Below, piece by piece: positions 22,242-29,897 of a stretch of DNA of 64,000 bases. The position numbers and the translations under genes are program-made. Every line of letters starts with the position of its first letter. Within the stretch, counting starts at the first letter, position 1. The DNA is from an uncultured Oscillospiraceae bacterium (GTDB taxonomy: Bacteria > Bacillota > Clostridia > Oscillospirales > Oscillospiraceae): positions 1 to 64,000 of the forward strand of contig CAKTJC010000011.1 in NCBI GenBank assembly GCA_934567355.1. Reading direction: 5' to 3'. A model generated the notes under the pieces. The model did no database searches. It worked only from the letters and a program-made list of their open reading frames with translations, and had not been told where the DNA came from.

Positions 22242-22730
22242 ATGAAAAACCGTTTGATCCGCGCACTGTCGCTGCTGTTGGCGGCGGTACTGCTGTTTAC
22301 CGGCTGCGCACCTCTGGCGCAGGCGGCGAAGAACAAGCCTGCCGCGTCTACCGAAGCGACGAAGGCTGATATCACCGAAGAAGGAGAATACACAAGTAAG
22401 GACGAGGTTGCCGAGTACATCTATCTCTACGGTCACCTGCCGCCAAACTACATCACAAAATCTGAAGCCCAGGACTTGGGCTGGGTGGCCAGCAAGGGCA
22501 ACCTCTGGAAAGTCGCCCCCGGCAAGAGCATCGGCGGCGACCGCTTCGGCAACCGGGAGGGGCTGCTGCCCACGGCAAAGGGGCGGAAATATTACGAATG
22601 CGACATTGATTTTGACGGGAAGTACCGCAACGCAAAGCGCATTGTCTTTTCAAATGACGGCCTTGTTTACTACACCGAGGATCACTACGAAACCTTTGAG
22701 CGGCTGTATGGGGAGGGAAAGAAAAAATGA
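22242..22730 (+). CDS. Barnase-family ribonuclease, probable lipoprotein
   Basis: A 162-residue extracellular RNase. The signal peptide has a lipobox-like FTGC (Cys22), then a disordered 30-residue spacer. The barnase fold follows: DEVAEYIYLYGHLPPNYITK, LGWVASKGNLWKVAPGKSIGG, then FGNREGLLPTAKGRKYYE. By alignment to barnase the catalytic Glu73 is the E of YYECDI, Arg83/87 are in YRNAKRIV, and His102 is in TEDHYETF. All are intact. The gene overlaps barstar (ATGA), the standard toxin-immunity order. A membrane-tethered form is atypical, as most barnases are freely secreted. Flanked by repeat copies D and E. Confidence 0.93.
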   Translation: MKNRLIRALSLLLAAVLLFTGCAPLAQAAKNKPAASTEATKADITEEGEYTSKDEVAEYIYLYGHLPPNYITKSEAQDLGWVASKGNLWKVAPGKSIGGDRFGNREGLLPTAKGRKYYECDIDFDGKYRNAKRIVFSNDGLVYYTEDHYETFERLYGEGKKK

Positions 22731-22981
22731 TCATTCTCGATGCCTCCTGCCTGCGCACCCGCAGCGCGGCGCATGAATACCTGAAGGAGCAGCTGCAATT
22801 CCCCGCCTACTACGGGAAGAATCTGGATGCCCTGTACGACTGCCTGACGCAGCTGGACGAAACCGAAGTCGAGTTCGTCAATCTGGACGCCGCAGCAGAG
22901 AGTTATTTTACAAAGGTACTGCCTGTCTTTCAGGAGGCGGAGGAAAGCAATCGGAAGCTGCACCTCTTTTATCGGGTGTAG
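22727..22981 (+). CDS. Barstar-family ribonuclease inhibitor
   Basis: An 84-residue barstar, the cytosolic immunity protein for barnase. The binding helix and loop match: FPAYYGKNLDALYDCLTQL corresponds to barstar YYGENLDALWDCLTG, including the Tyr, Asn and Asp residues (Asp39 equivalent in NLDALYD) that plug the RNase active site. It starts inside the barnase stop. A repeat element begins seven bases after it ends. Confidence 0.94.
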   Translation: MIILDASCLRTRSAAHEYLKEQLQFPAYYGKNLDALYDCLTQLDETEVEFVNLDAAAESYFTKVLPVFQEAEESNRKLHLFYRV

Positions 22982-22988
22982 CAAATCT

Positions 22989-23153
22989 AGGGAAACTCTG
23001 AATAAATCCCCTTCAGCTGAACAGCGGATCTTTTTCCCTATCCGTGCGGTTCCAAAAACGGGAAATACATAAAGTATTCCTCCGTTTTCGGAACCTTCGC
23101 CTAGTGAAAAATCTCGCACTGTCAGCGCTTGCGGATTTAATCAGAGCTTCCCT
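22989..23153 (+). repeat. Interspersed palindromic element, copy E
   Basis: 165 bp. Ends GGAAACTCTGAATAAATC and GATTTAATCAGAGCTTCC. Arms GGTTCCAAAAACGG (23048-23061) and CCGTTTTCGGAACC (23082-23095) pair with one mismatch around GGGAAATACATAAAGTATTCC. The first 40 bases are nearly identical to copy A (CCCTTCAGCTGAACAGCGG). Confidence 0.88.
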
Positions 23154-23174
23154 AGGAAACCTCTGATTAAATCG
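23154..23174 (+). repeat. Half copy of the element's terminal repeat
   Basis: AGGAAACCTCTGATTAAATC directly follows the right end of copy E. It is a left terminal repeat with no body; it runs straight into the exporter gene's terminator. Confidence 0.7.
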
Positions 23175-23176
23175 AA

Positions 23177-23215
23177 AAAACGACCCGCAGGGGATTTCCC
23201 TCTGCGGGTCGTTTT
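23177..23215 (-). terminator. Terminator of the ABC exporter gene
   Basis: 14-bp perfect stem AAAACGACCCGCAG (23177-23190) / CTGCGGGTCGTTTT (23202-23215), with GGGATTTCCCT in the loop. Confidence 0.9.
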
Positions 23216-23229
23216 GCGGATGCCGAAAT

Positions 23230-24993
23230 TTATTTCATGGCTTCCAGCGCCAGAGCGTTCTGGGTGCGGTAGAGCTCGGCATAGAGACCGCCCTGTTCCA
23301 GCAGTTGCTGATGGGTACCGGCCTCGGTGATAACGCCGTCGGCAATGGAAACAATGCGGGTGGCGTTCCGGATGGTGCTCAGCCGGTGGGCGATGATCAG
23401 CGTGGTGCGCCCCTGGGAGAGCTTATCGAAGGCACGCTGGATCTTCGCCTCGGTGACGGAGTCCAGAGCGGAGGTCGCCTCGTCCAGAATCAGAATGGGC
23501 GGGTTTTTCAGGAAAATTCTCGCAATGGCAATGCGCTGCTTCTGGCCGCCGGAGAGCAGGGTGCCCCGCTCGCCCACATAGGTCTGGAACCCGGCGGGCA
23601 TGGCCATAATATCGTCGTAGATCTCCGCTTTCTTAGCGGCCTCCGCGACCTCTGACTCGGTGGCGTCGGGTCTGCCGTAGCGGATGTTTTCAAAAATCGT
23701 GTCGGCGAACAGGAACACATCCTGCTGCACAATGCCGATGTTTTCGTGGATGCTGCGCTGCGTGACGCTACGCACGTCCTGACCGTCGATGCAGATGCTG
23801 CCGTCGGTCACATCGTAAAACCGGGGGATCAACTGGCACAGGGTGCTCTTGCCGCCGCCGGAGGGGCCGACAATGGCAACGGTCTCCCCGGGCTGCACCT
23901 GCAGGTTCACATGGTGCAGCACCGCCAGGTCGCCGTCATAGGCAAAGGACACATCCCGGACGGATATTTCACCCTTCACATTCTTTAATTCCTTCGCATC
24001 TCCTGCGTCCTGAATGGTCGGCTCGGTGCGCATGATTTCGATGAACCGGTTCAGTCCCGCAAAGCCGTTGGCAAACATCTCAGAGAAATTCGCCAGCTTG
24101 CGCATGGGCGTCACGAAGGTGGCAATATACAGACTGAAGGTGATCAGATCCCGGTAGTCCAGCTTGCCCTTCATGATCATGTAGCCGCCCAGGGTGATGA
24201 TCAGCACGTTCATGATGGTCAGGAAGAATTCCATGGAGCTGTTGAACAGCGCCATTGCCTTGTGGAATTCCCGCTTGGAGGTTTTGAACTGATCGTTGGC
24301 GGCGTCGAACCGCGCGGCCTCCACCGCCTCGTTGGCAAAAGCCTTGGCGGTGCGGATACCGGTGAGGCTGGATTCCACCTCGGAATTGATGTTGGCTACC
24401 TTCTGCTTGACGCCTACGGAGACGCGGCTCATCCACTTGCGCATGGTGAATGCCACTGCCACAAATATGGGGATCAGCAGCCCCACCATCAGTGCCAGCT
24501 CCCAGCGAATGGACGCCATCACCGCCAGCGCGCCGATGATGGTAATGGTGGAAGTGAGCAGATCCTCCGGCCCGTGGTGGGCAAGCTCGGTCAGCTCAAA
24601 AAGATCAGAGGTCAGCCGGCTCATCAGCTGGCCGGTGCGGTTCCGGTCGTAAAAGTCGAAGCTCATTTCCTGCAAATGGTGGAACAGATCCCGCCGGATG
24701 TCCGCCTCCACCCGGATGCCGAAGGTATGGCCGAAATAGCAGACAATGTAATTGAGCCCCGCCCGCAGCACATAAAACGCTGCCGCAATCAGCATCACGG
24801 TGAAAAACACCCGGAATTTTTCATTGGGCAGATAGTCGTAAAGCGCTTGCCGGGTCACCAGCGGGAAGCTTAAGTCGATCGCTGCAATGCACACCGCGCA
24901 GCCGATGTCCAGTGCAAACAGTCGCTTATGCGCCGCAAAATAGTCGAGAAAAATTTGCAGAGGTTTTTTCTTCTGATATTCGCGTGTCGTCAT
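23230..24993 (-). CDS. ABC exporter half-transporter (membrane plus ATPase)
   Basis: A 587-residue protein with six membrane helices in residues 15-310 and one ABC domain. Walker A GPSGGGKSTLCQL is near residue 376, then Q-loop IGIVQQDVFLFADTIFENI, signature LLSGGQKQRIAIAR, Walker B ILILDEATSALD and H-loop IIAHRLST. The TMD has the YDRNRTGQLMSRLTSDLFEL coupling segment of lipid and drug exporters (MsbA/MdlB/YheI group). It would work as a homodimer, or with a partner encoded elsewhere. AAGGAGG precedes the ATG. Substrate unknown. Confidence 0.95.
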   Translation of the reverse strand: MTTREYQKKKPLQIFLDYFAAHKRLFALDIGCAVCIAAIDLSFPLVTRQALYDYLPNEKFRVFFTVMLIAAAFYVLRAGLNYIVCYFGHTFGIRVEADIRRDLFHHLQEMSFDFYDRNRTGQLMSRLTSDLFELTELAHHGPEDLLTSTITIIGALAVMASIRWELALMVGLLIPIFVAVAFTMRKWMSRVSVGVKQKVANINSEVESSLTGIRTAKAFANEAVEAARFDAANDQFKTSKREFHKAMALFNSSMEFFLTIMNVLIITLGGYMIMKGKLDYRDLITFSLYIATFVTPMRKLANFSEMFANGFAGLNRFIEIMRTEPTIQDAGDAKELKNVKGEISVRDVSFAYDGDLAVLHHVNLQVQPGETVAIVGPSGGGKSTLCQLIPRFYDVTDGSICIDGQDVRSVTQRSIHENIGIVQQDVFLFADTIFENIRYGRPDATESEVAEAAKKAEIYDDIMAMPAGFQTYVGERGTLLSGGQKQRIAIARIFLKNPPILILDEATSALDSVTEAKIQRAFDKLSQGRTTLIIAHRLSTIRNATRIVSIADGVITEAGTHQQLLEQGGLYAELYRTQNALALEAMK

Positions 24994-25065
24994 TCTCGTA
25001 AATCCTCCTTATTACGAGTATTATACCGCTTTTTTTGCAAAAGGCAACGCGGCAGCGTAGGATTC

Positions 25066-25094
25066 TTGCACTTTTGTGCATTTTCTGGTATACT
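25066..25094 (+). promoter_or_regulatory. Sigma-A promoter for the RluA-type gene
   Basis: TTGCAC (25066-25071), 17 bp, TATACT (25089-25094), 31 bases before the start. Confidence 0.65.
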
Positions 25095-25125
25095 GACAAA
25101 AAGAAAGCACTTACAGGAGGCAGCC

Positions 25126-25710
25126 ATGGAGTTTTTGCACACAGACCGGGAAATCGCCGTGATCCTCAAGCCCGTGGGGATGGATTCCGAGCAGGAGATT
25201 CCCGCCGCCATTGCCGCCGCCATCGGCGGGGAGGTATTTCCCGTCCACCGGCTGGATAAAAACGTGGGCGGCTGCATGGTGTATGCCCGCACCCGCAGGG
25301 CAGCTGCGGCGCTGAGCCGGGCGGTGCAGGACGGCACGATGAAAAAAGAATATGTCGCCCTGGTTCACGGCGCGGTGCCGGAATCGGGCGACTGGGAGGA
25401 TCTGCTGTGGAAGGACAGCGCGAAAAATAAGGTTTTCGTCGTCAAGCGGGAGCGCCGGGGCGTCAAATCTGCCCGGCTGGAATTCACGCGCCTGCGCGCT
25501 GGCGACCCTGCCCTGGTGCGCATCCTGCTGCACACCGGCCGCAGCCACCAGATCCGTGTCCAGTTCGCATCCCGGGGCTTCCCCCTGCTGGGCGACCACA
25601 AATATGGCGCGCGGGATGAATTCTCCGCGCCCATGCTCTATTCCTGCGCCCTCACCTTCCCGATGAACGGGCGGACGCTGCATTTTGAGGCGATGCCCGA
25701 CTGGGCATAG
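25126..25710 (+). CDS. RluA-family pseudouridine synthase
   Basis: A 194-residue short member of the RluA family without an S4 domain. The catalytic Asp is in VHRLDKNVGG (motif HRLDxxxxG, about residue 44). KEYVALVHG, RILLHTGRSHQIRVQFAS and FPLLGDHKYG are the other conserved segments. It modifies uridine in rRNA or tRNA; the site cannot be predicted. ATG 25126 follows AGGAGG. The gene is short but all motifs are there. Confidence 0.93.
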   Translation: MEFLHTDREIAVILKPVGMDSEQEIPAAIAAAIGGEVFPVHRLDKNVGGCMVYARTRRAAAALSRAVQDGTMKKEYVALVHGAVPESGDWEDLLWKDSAKNKVFVVKRERRGVKSARLEFTRLRAGDPALVRILLHTGRSHQIRVQFASRGFPLLGDHKYGARDEFSAPMLYSCALTFPMNGRTLHFEAMPDWA

Positions 25711-25720
25711 GGTAATTCTG

Positions 25721-25752
25721 AAAAAAGCGCCGTCGGCTGACAGCGCTTTCTT
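25721..25752. terminator. Terminator between converging RluA and cobC genes
   Basis: AAAGCGC (25724-25730) / GCGCTTT (25743-25749) plus an inner GTC/GAC pair; A-run before and T-rich after, so usable on both strands. Confidence 0.7.
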
Positions 25753-25780
25753 GCTGATATCATCAGGAGGTTCGCCGCGT

Positions 25781-26332
25781 TCACGGAATGCGGGCGTAGC
25801 CGTTGTCGCTGATCACATATCCGTGCCCCGGTTCCGGCTGCCACTGGTACCGGGATTTTTGTTCGCCCGGAAAGACGTGCTCCATGATGGCGGCGATCAC
25901 GCCCCCATGGGTGATGAGGACGGTGGGAATGTCCTCCGCCCGGAGCGCTTCAAAGGCGGCGATCACCCGCTGCGTCATGGCTTCGCCGCTTTCGCCGCCG
26001 GGCGGGGTATTGCGCTCGTTGTCCCCGGAGATCCAGGCGAGGTATTCCGGGTCGCTTTTCAGCTGCTCGTAGGAATGCAGCTCGAATTTTCCAAAGTCGA
26101 TTTCCCGGAATTCCGGGCGGCATTCATGGGGAACTTTGCCGAAGAGCAGCCACAGTGTTTCCTCCGTCCGCTTCATCCCGCTGGTGAGAAACCGGGCAGG
26201 GGGAAGGCAGTAATGCAGCTGCGCCAGCGCGGCGATCCCCTCCGGGGCGAGGGGAAGATCGGAACTGCCGCAGTAGAGATGGCGCAGATTTGCTTCGGTT
26301 TTGCCGTGGCGGATCAGATAGACCGGTCTCAT
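25781..26332 (-). CDS. cobC: Histidine phosphatase, probable alpha-ribazole phosphatase CobC
   Basis: A 183-residue histidine phosphatase with the catalytic LIRHGKTEAN at residues 5-14, the second Arg in SGMKRTEETL, Glu in FREIDFGKFE and the late THGGVIAAI His. CobC removes the phosphate of alpha-ribazole 5'-phosphate or of adenosylcobalamin 5'-phosphate. The assignment over a phosphoglycerate mutase-like enzyme rests on its place at the end of the cobamide run. ATG 26332 overlaps the preceding stop by four bases. Confidence 0.88.
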   Translation of the reverse strand: MRPVYLIRHGKTEANLRHLYCGSSDLPLAPEGIAALAQLHYCLPPARFLTSGMKRTEETLWLLFGKVPHECRPEFREIDFGKFELHSYEQLKSDPEYLAWISGDNERNTPPGGESGEAMTQRVIAAFEALRAEDIPTVLITHGGVIAAIMEHVFPGEQKSRYQWQPEPGHGYVISDNGYARIP

Positions 26333-26703
26333 TTCAGCCGCTGCTCCAATCCGCAGAAGATCCGGCTGACCCGCCGGGCGTCCCTGCTCAGATATTGGCA
26401 CAGCTGCCCGGTGACATTGCGCCATTTGCGCAGCTCCGCCTCCATGGGCACCACGCCGCAGAAAATATCCTGGCAGATCAACGTACTGTCTGCCCACGCG
26501 CCTGCATGCGCCCGGAAAATGGCGATGGGATCTTTTCCTTCCCGCACGCACGCCAGCGTAAATTCCTCCAGCCGGTCAATGCAGGGATAGGAAAAATCGA
26601 TTTCGCTCCCGCTGCAGGTATAAATGTCGGCATCCTTCAGCCCGAAGGCTTCCTTTGCAAAGGAACGCTTTCCCTGATAGGCGCCGCCAATGATCAAATT
26701 CAT
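26329..26703 (-). CDS. Short CobU-like P-loop protein
   Basis: A 124-residue protein that starts MNLIIGGAYQGKRSFAKE, a P-loop like that of CobU (GGAxxGKS). ICQDIFCGVVPMEAELRKW matches the CobU region that carries the second nucleotide-binding segment, but the length is well short of the usual 170-180 residues and the middle is missing. It lies in the same run as a full cobU. It may be a kinase-only form or a degraded duplicate. I would not assign a reaction. Confidence 0.75.
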   Translation of the reverse strand: MNLIIGGAYQGKRSFAKEAFGLKDADIYTCSGSEIDFSYPCIDRLEEFTLACVREGKDPIAIFRAHAGAWADSTLICQDIFCGVVPMEAELRKWRNVTGQLCQYLSRDARRVSRIFCGLEQRLK

Positions 26704-26748
26704 AAATTTGCTCCTTTCCGCACCGGCGTGTTCCCCCAAGGGGAGGAT

Positions 26749-27486
26749 TTACCGGCTCAAAATTGCCAGCGCCCACAGTCCTGCCAGCTCGCCCAGGCTG
26801 ATGCAGTAGCCGGAGATGTCGCCGTTCATGCCCTTCAGCGAGCGGTATGCCCGCAGCAGTGCCAGGCCGAAGCCTGCCAGAACCGCCAGCAGGGGAATGC
26901 CGCAATCTGTTCCCCTCCAGAAACCAAAGCCCACGGCTGCCGCCAGCGTCACCGCCGGGAGCACCCAGTGTACCTGACGGTGGGCATACTGGCTGGTCTG
27001 CATGGGGGGCAGAAGCTGAATGGCCAGCACGCTGCAGCACCGGCTGACCACGGGGATCAGGGCGAGAACGCCAAGCTGCCCTGTGCCGACCAGGCTGGCA
27101 CAGCCGCTGTACTGAAACAGCAGCAGCAGCGCCGCGCCGATCACGGCGAAGCTGCCCACATGGGAGTCCTTCAGGATCTCCCGCCTGCGCTCCAAAGAGC
27201 GGTAGGAGCGCACTGCGTCCGTCACATCCATAAAGCCGTCCAGATGCATAAAGCCCGTCAGCAGATACGGTGCGGCGCAGAGCACTGCAGCGCTCAGCAG
27301 CTCCGGCAGTGCCAGAAGGCGGCACAGCGCGCCGATGCCCCACCAGAGTAAGCCGATTTCCAGTCCGATCACCGGCAGGCAGGACAGCATCCGATCCCGC
27401 GCCTTTTCCTCCCATCCGTGCCAGGGGAAGGGGAGGGCGCAGAACATGCTCTGGCACATCCCCAGAGCGTATAGCCACAGCTTCAC
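26749..27486 (-). CDS. cobS: Adenosylcobinamide-GDP ribazoletransferase (cobalamin synthase)
   Basis: A 245-residue integral membrane enzyme that joins adenosylcobinamide-GDP with alpha-ribazole (phosphate). Six or so hydrophobic segments and the family motif HLDGFMDVTDA near residue 80, with the metal-binding Asp residues, are clear; DSHVGSFAVIG follows. The start is taken as GTG 27486, with AAGGGGGTG upstream, overlapping the cobU stop by four bases; the longer upstream frame has no ribosome site. Confidence 0.94.
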   Translation of the reverse strand: MKLWLYALGMCQSMFCALPFPWHGWEEKARDRMLSCLPVIGLEIGLLWWGIGALCRLLALPELLSAAVLCAAPYLLTGFMHLDGFMDVTDAVRSYRSLERRREILKDSHVGSFAVIGAALLLLFQYSGCASLVGTGQLGVLALIPVVSRCCSVLAIQLLPPMQTSQYAHRQVHWVLPAVTLAAAVGFGFWRGTDCGIPLLAVLAGFGLALLRAYRSLKGMNGDISGYCISLGELAGLWALAILSR

Positions 27487-28025
27487 TGGGGCAGCACCCC
27501 CTTGTGTACGATCAGATTGCCGCCGCACATTTCCAGCACCACATCGCTGACGGCGGCGATTTCCCGATCGATGGCGGCAAGCCCCCTGCGGTAGATCTCT
27601 GTGACGGAGTCGTACTGCTGGGCATCCGAATAGATATAGTCACTGACCAGCACAATGTTTTTCACGCTCATTGCAAACTGCACCACTTCCCCGGCGCACC
27701 GGGCACCGGCAGTCTCGTCCACCTGCCAGTCCGGGGGGACGAACAGCTCGTTCATCAGCAGTGCAGTGTTGCTGTCCAGGAGAAAGGAGGCATCCCGGTC
27801 GCATTTTTCCAGAGCTTCCAGAATGTGTGTCCCTTGCTCGATGGTCTCAAAACCCATCCCGTCCCGGTCGGCGATGTGGCGGCGGATGCGCTCCCGGTCC
27901 TCCCCGTCCACGGGGATCATGGTGGCAAGATAATAGCGCTTGCCCCCGTTTGCCAGACGCACGGCCAGCTCCTGGGCATAGGAAGACTTCCCGTTCTTCG
28001 CCCCCCCGGTGATAAATACGATCAT
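27483..28025 (-). CDS. cobU: Adenosylcobinamide kinase / guanylyltransferase
   Basis: A 180-residue bifunctional CobU. The P-loop is GGAKNGKSSYAQE (residues 7-19), YLATMIPVDGEDRERIRRH holds the conserved Met and the Asp/Glu pair with the guanylylated His nearby (RRHIADR), and LLLDSNTALLMNE and VLVSDYIYS follow. It makes AdoCbi-P and then AdoCbi-GDP. It overlaps cobT by four bases. Confidence 0.95.
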   Translation of the reverse strand: MIVFITGGAKNGKSSYAQELAVRLANGGKRYYLATMIPVDGEDRERIRRHIADRDGMGFETIEQGTHILEALEKCDRDASFLLDSNTALLMNELFVPPDWQVDETAGARCAGEVVQFAMSVKNIVLVSDYIYSDAQQYDSVTEIYRRGLAAIDREIAAVSDVVLEMCGGNLIVHKGVLPQ

Positions 28026-29116
28026 TGTGCTTCCTCCACGGTGAATTTATCGCCCTGCCGGATCTCGTCCAGGTAGCCGTCGTCGATGCCTGCCTGGTCG
28101 AAGGTCGCCATGTTGTTGATAATCGCGCAGGCGGCCTTCAGCACCTGGAAGGCCAGGGGGCACCCGCTGCCCTCGCCCAGACGCATGCCCAGCAGCAGCA
28201 TGGGCTGCAGGCCGAGGGCATCCATGGCAAGCTTATAGCCGATTTCAAAGGATGCATGGCTGGGCACCAGATAGTGCCGTACCTCCGGCTTCAGCCGGAC
28301 GGCGCAGAGCGCGGCAACGGCAGAGATAAATCCGTCGATCACCACAGGACGCCGGGTCGCTGCCGCGCCCAGAAACGCGCCGCACATGGCTGCAATGTCA
28401 AGGCCGCCCACCTTTGCCAGCACGTCCACCACGTCAGCGCTGTCCGGCCGGTTTATTTCGATGGCGCGGCGAATGACCTCCTTTTTTCGCTGAAAGGCTT
28501 CGTCCGTAATACCGCCGCCCCGTCCGGTCACCTGCTCTGCCGGGACGTCCAGCAGCGCGGAGAGCACGGCAGCGGAGGTGGTGGTGTTGCCGATGCCCAT
28601 TTCGCCGATACCGATGGCGTCCGCCTCCGTGTGGATGGCGACCCCCGCCCCGGTGAGGATGGCAGTGACGGCCTGGTCATAGGTCATGGCGGGCTCCACC
28701 GCAATATTCTTTGTTCCAAAGGCGATTTTTCGGTTCAGCACGGCACTGTCCCGAATCTGCGCATTTACGCCCACATCGCAAACCGTGATGCCCACGCCGA
28801 AATACTTACAGAGGGTGGAGGCGCCGGTTTTGGCGCGGGTCAGATTGATGGTCTGCTGCAAAGTGACGGACTGCGGCGCGCTGGATACGCCCGCGGCCAC
28901 AACGCCGTTGTCCGCCGCGAACACCAGCAAATGGGTCTTTTCCATTTGATTGTGCACCCTGCCGGTGATGCCTGCCAGCTGAATGGAGAGTGCCTCCAGC
29001 CGCCCCAGGCTCTCCGGCGGCTTTGCCAGCGTGGCCTGATATGCCCGCGCCGCCGCCATGGCGGCTTCGTCCGGCAGTTTAATTTTCTCCAAAAGGGAAT
29101 CCAGTTCTAAGCTCAT
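28022..29116 (-). CDS. cobT: Nicotinate-nucleotide-dimethylbenzimidazole phosphoribosyltransferase
   Basis: A 364-residue CobT that activates the lower ligand base to alpha-ribotide. Motifs: AKPPESLGRLEALSIQLA, FAADNGVVAAGVSSAPQSVT, GEMGIGNTTTSAAVLSAL, GRGGGITDEAF, SHASFEIGYK and LGMRLGEGSG with the catalytic Glu. Length is that of the family (about 350). The ATG at 29116 is chosen over a longer GC-rich extension that has no homology and would run into the gene upstream. CobT accepts different lower ligands in different species, which suits a remodelling pathway. Confidence 0.96.
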   Translation of the reverse strand: MSLELDSLLEKIKLPDEAAMAAARAYQATLAKPPESLGRLEALSIQLAGITGRVHNQMEKTHLLVFAADNGVVAAGVSSAPQSVTLQQTINLTRAKTGASTLCKYFGVGITVCDVGVNAQIRDSAVLNRKIAFGTKNIAVEPAMTYDQAVTAILTGAGVAIHTEADAIGIGEMGIGNTTTSAAVLSALLDVPAEQVTGRGGGITDEAFQRKKEVIRRAIEINRPDSADVVDVLAKVGGLDIAAMCGAFLGAAATRRPVVIDGFISAVAALCAVRLKPEVRHYLVPSHASFEIGYKLAMDALGLQPMLLLGMRLGEGSGCPLAFQVLKAACAIINNMATFDQAGIDDGYLDEIRQGDKFTVEEAQ

Positions 29117-29133
29117 ATTTTTCACCTGTTTAT

Positions 29134-29895
29134 TCAGAAGTCCCCTGGGTCTTCCAGCAGCCCGTTTTCCGTCAGCCAGGGAATGGAATCTCCGATTTCG
29201 ATCAGCTCCAGCGTGGCGGTCATGGAAGCGCCGATGTGCCGGATGAGATCGGCCATTGGCAGACTGCCGCAGGGGAGGGGGCTGTGGGTGTCGGCGGAGG
29301 TATCGTTGTTGTGCAGATGGAGGTGGGACAGATGCCTGCCGTACTGCTCCATCCATTCCGGAGCGGGAACCCTGGAATAGTGATTCACGTGCCCTACATC
29401 CAGGCAGAGGGTCAACCGGGGGTCGTCTACCTGACGGACGATGGATAGGAGCATATCCGGTTCCTCCTCCATTACGTTTTCCAGGCAAATTTCAAATTTT
29501 CCGGGATGCTTTTCCAGAAATTCCTTCCAGAAAACCACGGATTGCTCCACATACCAGCAGGGATAGTACAGCTTTGGGGAATACCCGCCGTGGAGCACCA
29601 CCTTGCCTGCACCGTATCGCTCTGCCAGCGCCAGCGCCTGGGCGTAGCGGTATGCGGCCAGTTCCCTCGCCAGCGGGTCGATGGCGCAGGGAAAAAGCTC
29701 GTTGAACGCCCCGTGGAGCACCCGCCGGGGCACATCCCGAATCTGCGCGAGTACCCTTTCATTCGCCGCTTCAAACAGTGCATCCGCGTTTACTGCGGTG
29801 CAAAATTCCGCGATCTCGATGCCAACGCCGCTTGCCCGGGCAATGTCCCCGGCCTTCGGGTCAATGGTGGAAAGATAAAGCTGTGTGCGCTTCAT
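29134..29895 (-). CDS. AP2EC/xylose-isomerase-like TIM barrel, probable cobamide remodelling hydrolase CbiR
   Basis: A 253-residue PF01261 TIM barrel. Metal-site motifs in order: VLHGGYSPK, ICLENVMEEEPD (Glu), LCLDVGHVNHYS (Asp, His), SHLHLHNNDTSADTH (His, His) and LELIEIGDS (Glu). It lies between the S component of the ECF transporter and cobT, with three bases to the former. CbiR, the Akkermansia enzyme that removes the lower ligand of cobamides so the corrinoid can be rebuilt, belongs to this superfamily, and its neighbours in other bacteria are the same salvage genes. CbiR is therefore my preferred call; a sugar-phosphate isomerase would be the alternative on fold alone. Confidence 0.75.
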   Translation of the reverse strand: MKRTQLYLSTIDPKAGDIARASGVGIEIAEFCTAVNADALFEAANERVLAQIRDVPRRVLHGAFNELFPCAIDPLARELAAYRYAQALALAERYGAGKVVLHGGYSPKLYYPCWYVEQSVVFWKEFLEKHPGKFEICLENVMEEEPDMLLSIVRQVDDPRLTLCLDVGHVNHYSRVPAPEWMEQYGRHLSHLHLHNNDTSADTHSPLPCGSLPMADLIRHIGASMTATLELIEIGDSIPWLTENGLLEDPGDF

Positions 29896-29897
29896 GG

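Noticed and set aside
22685..23119. Reading frames with ENGGILYVFP inside the palindromic element, here and in the other copies
   Set aside because: They arise from the fixed centre of the repeat and differ outside it; not proteins.
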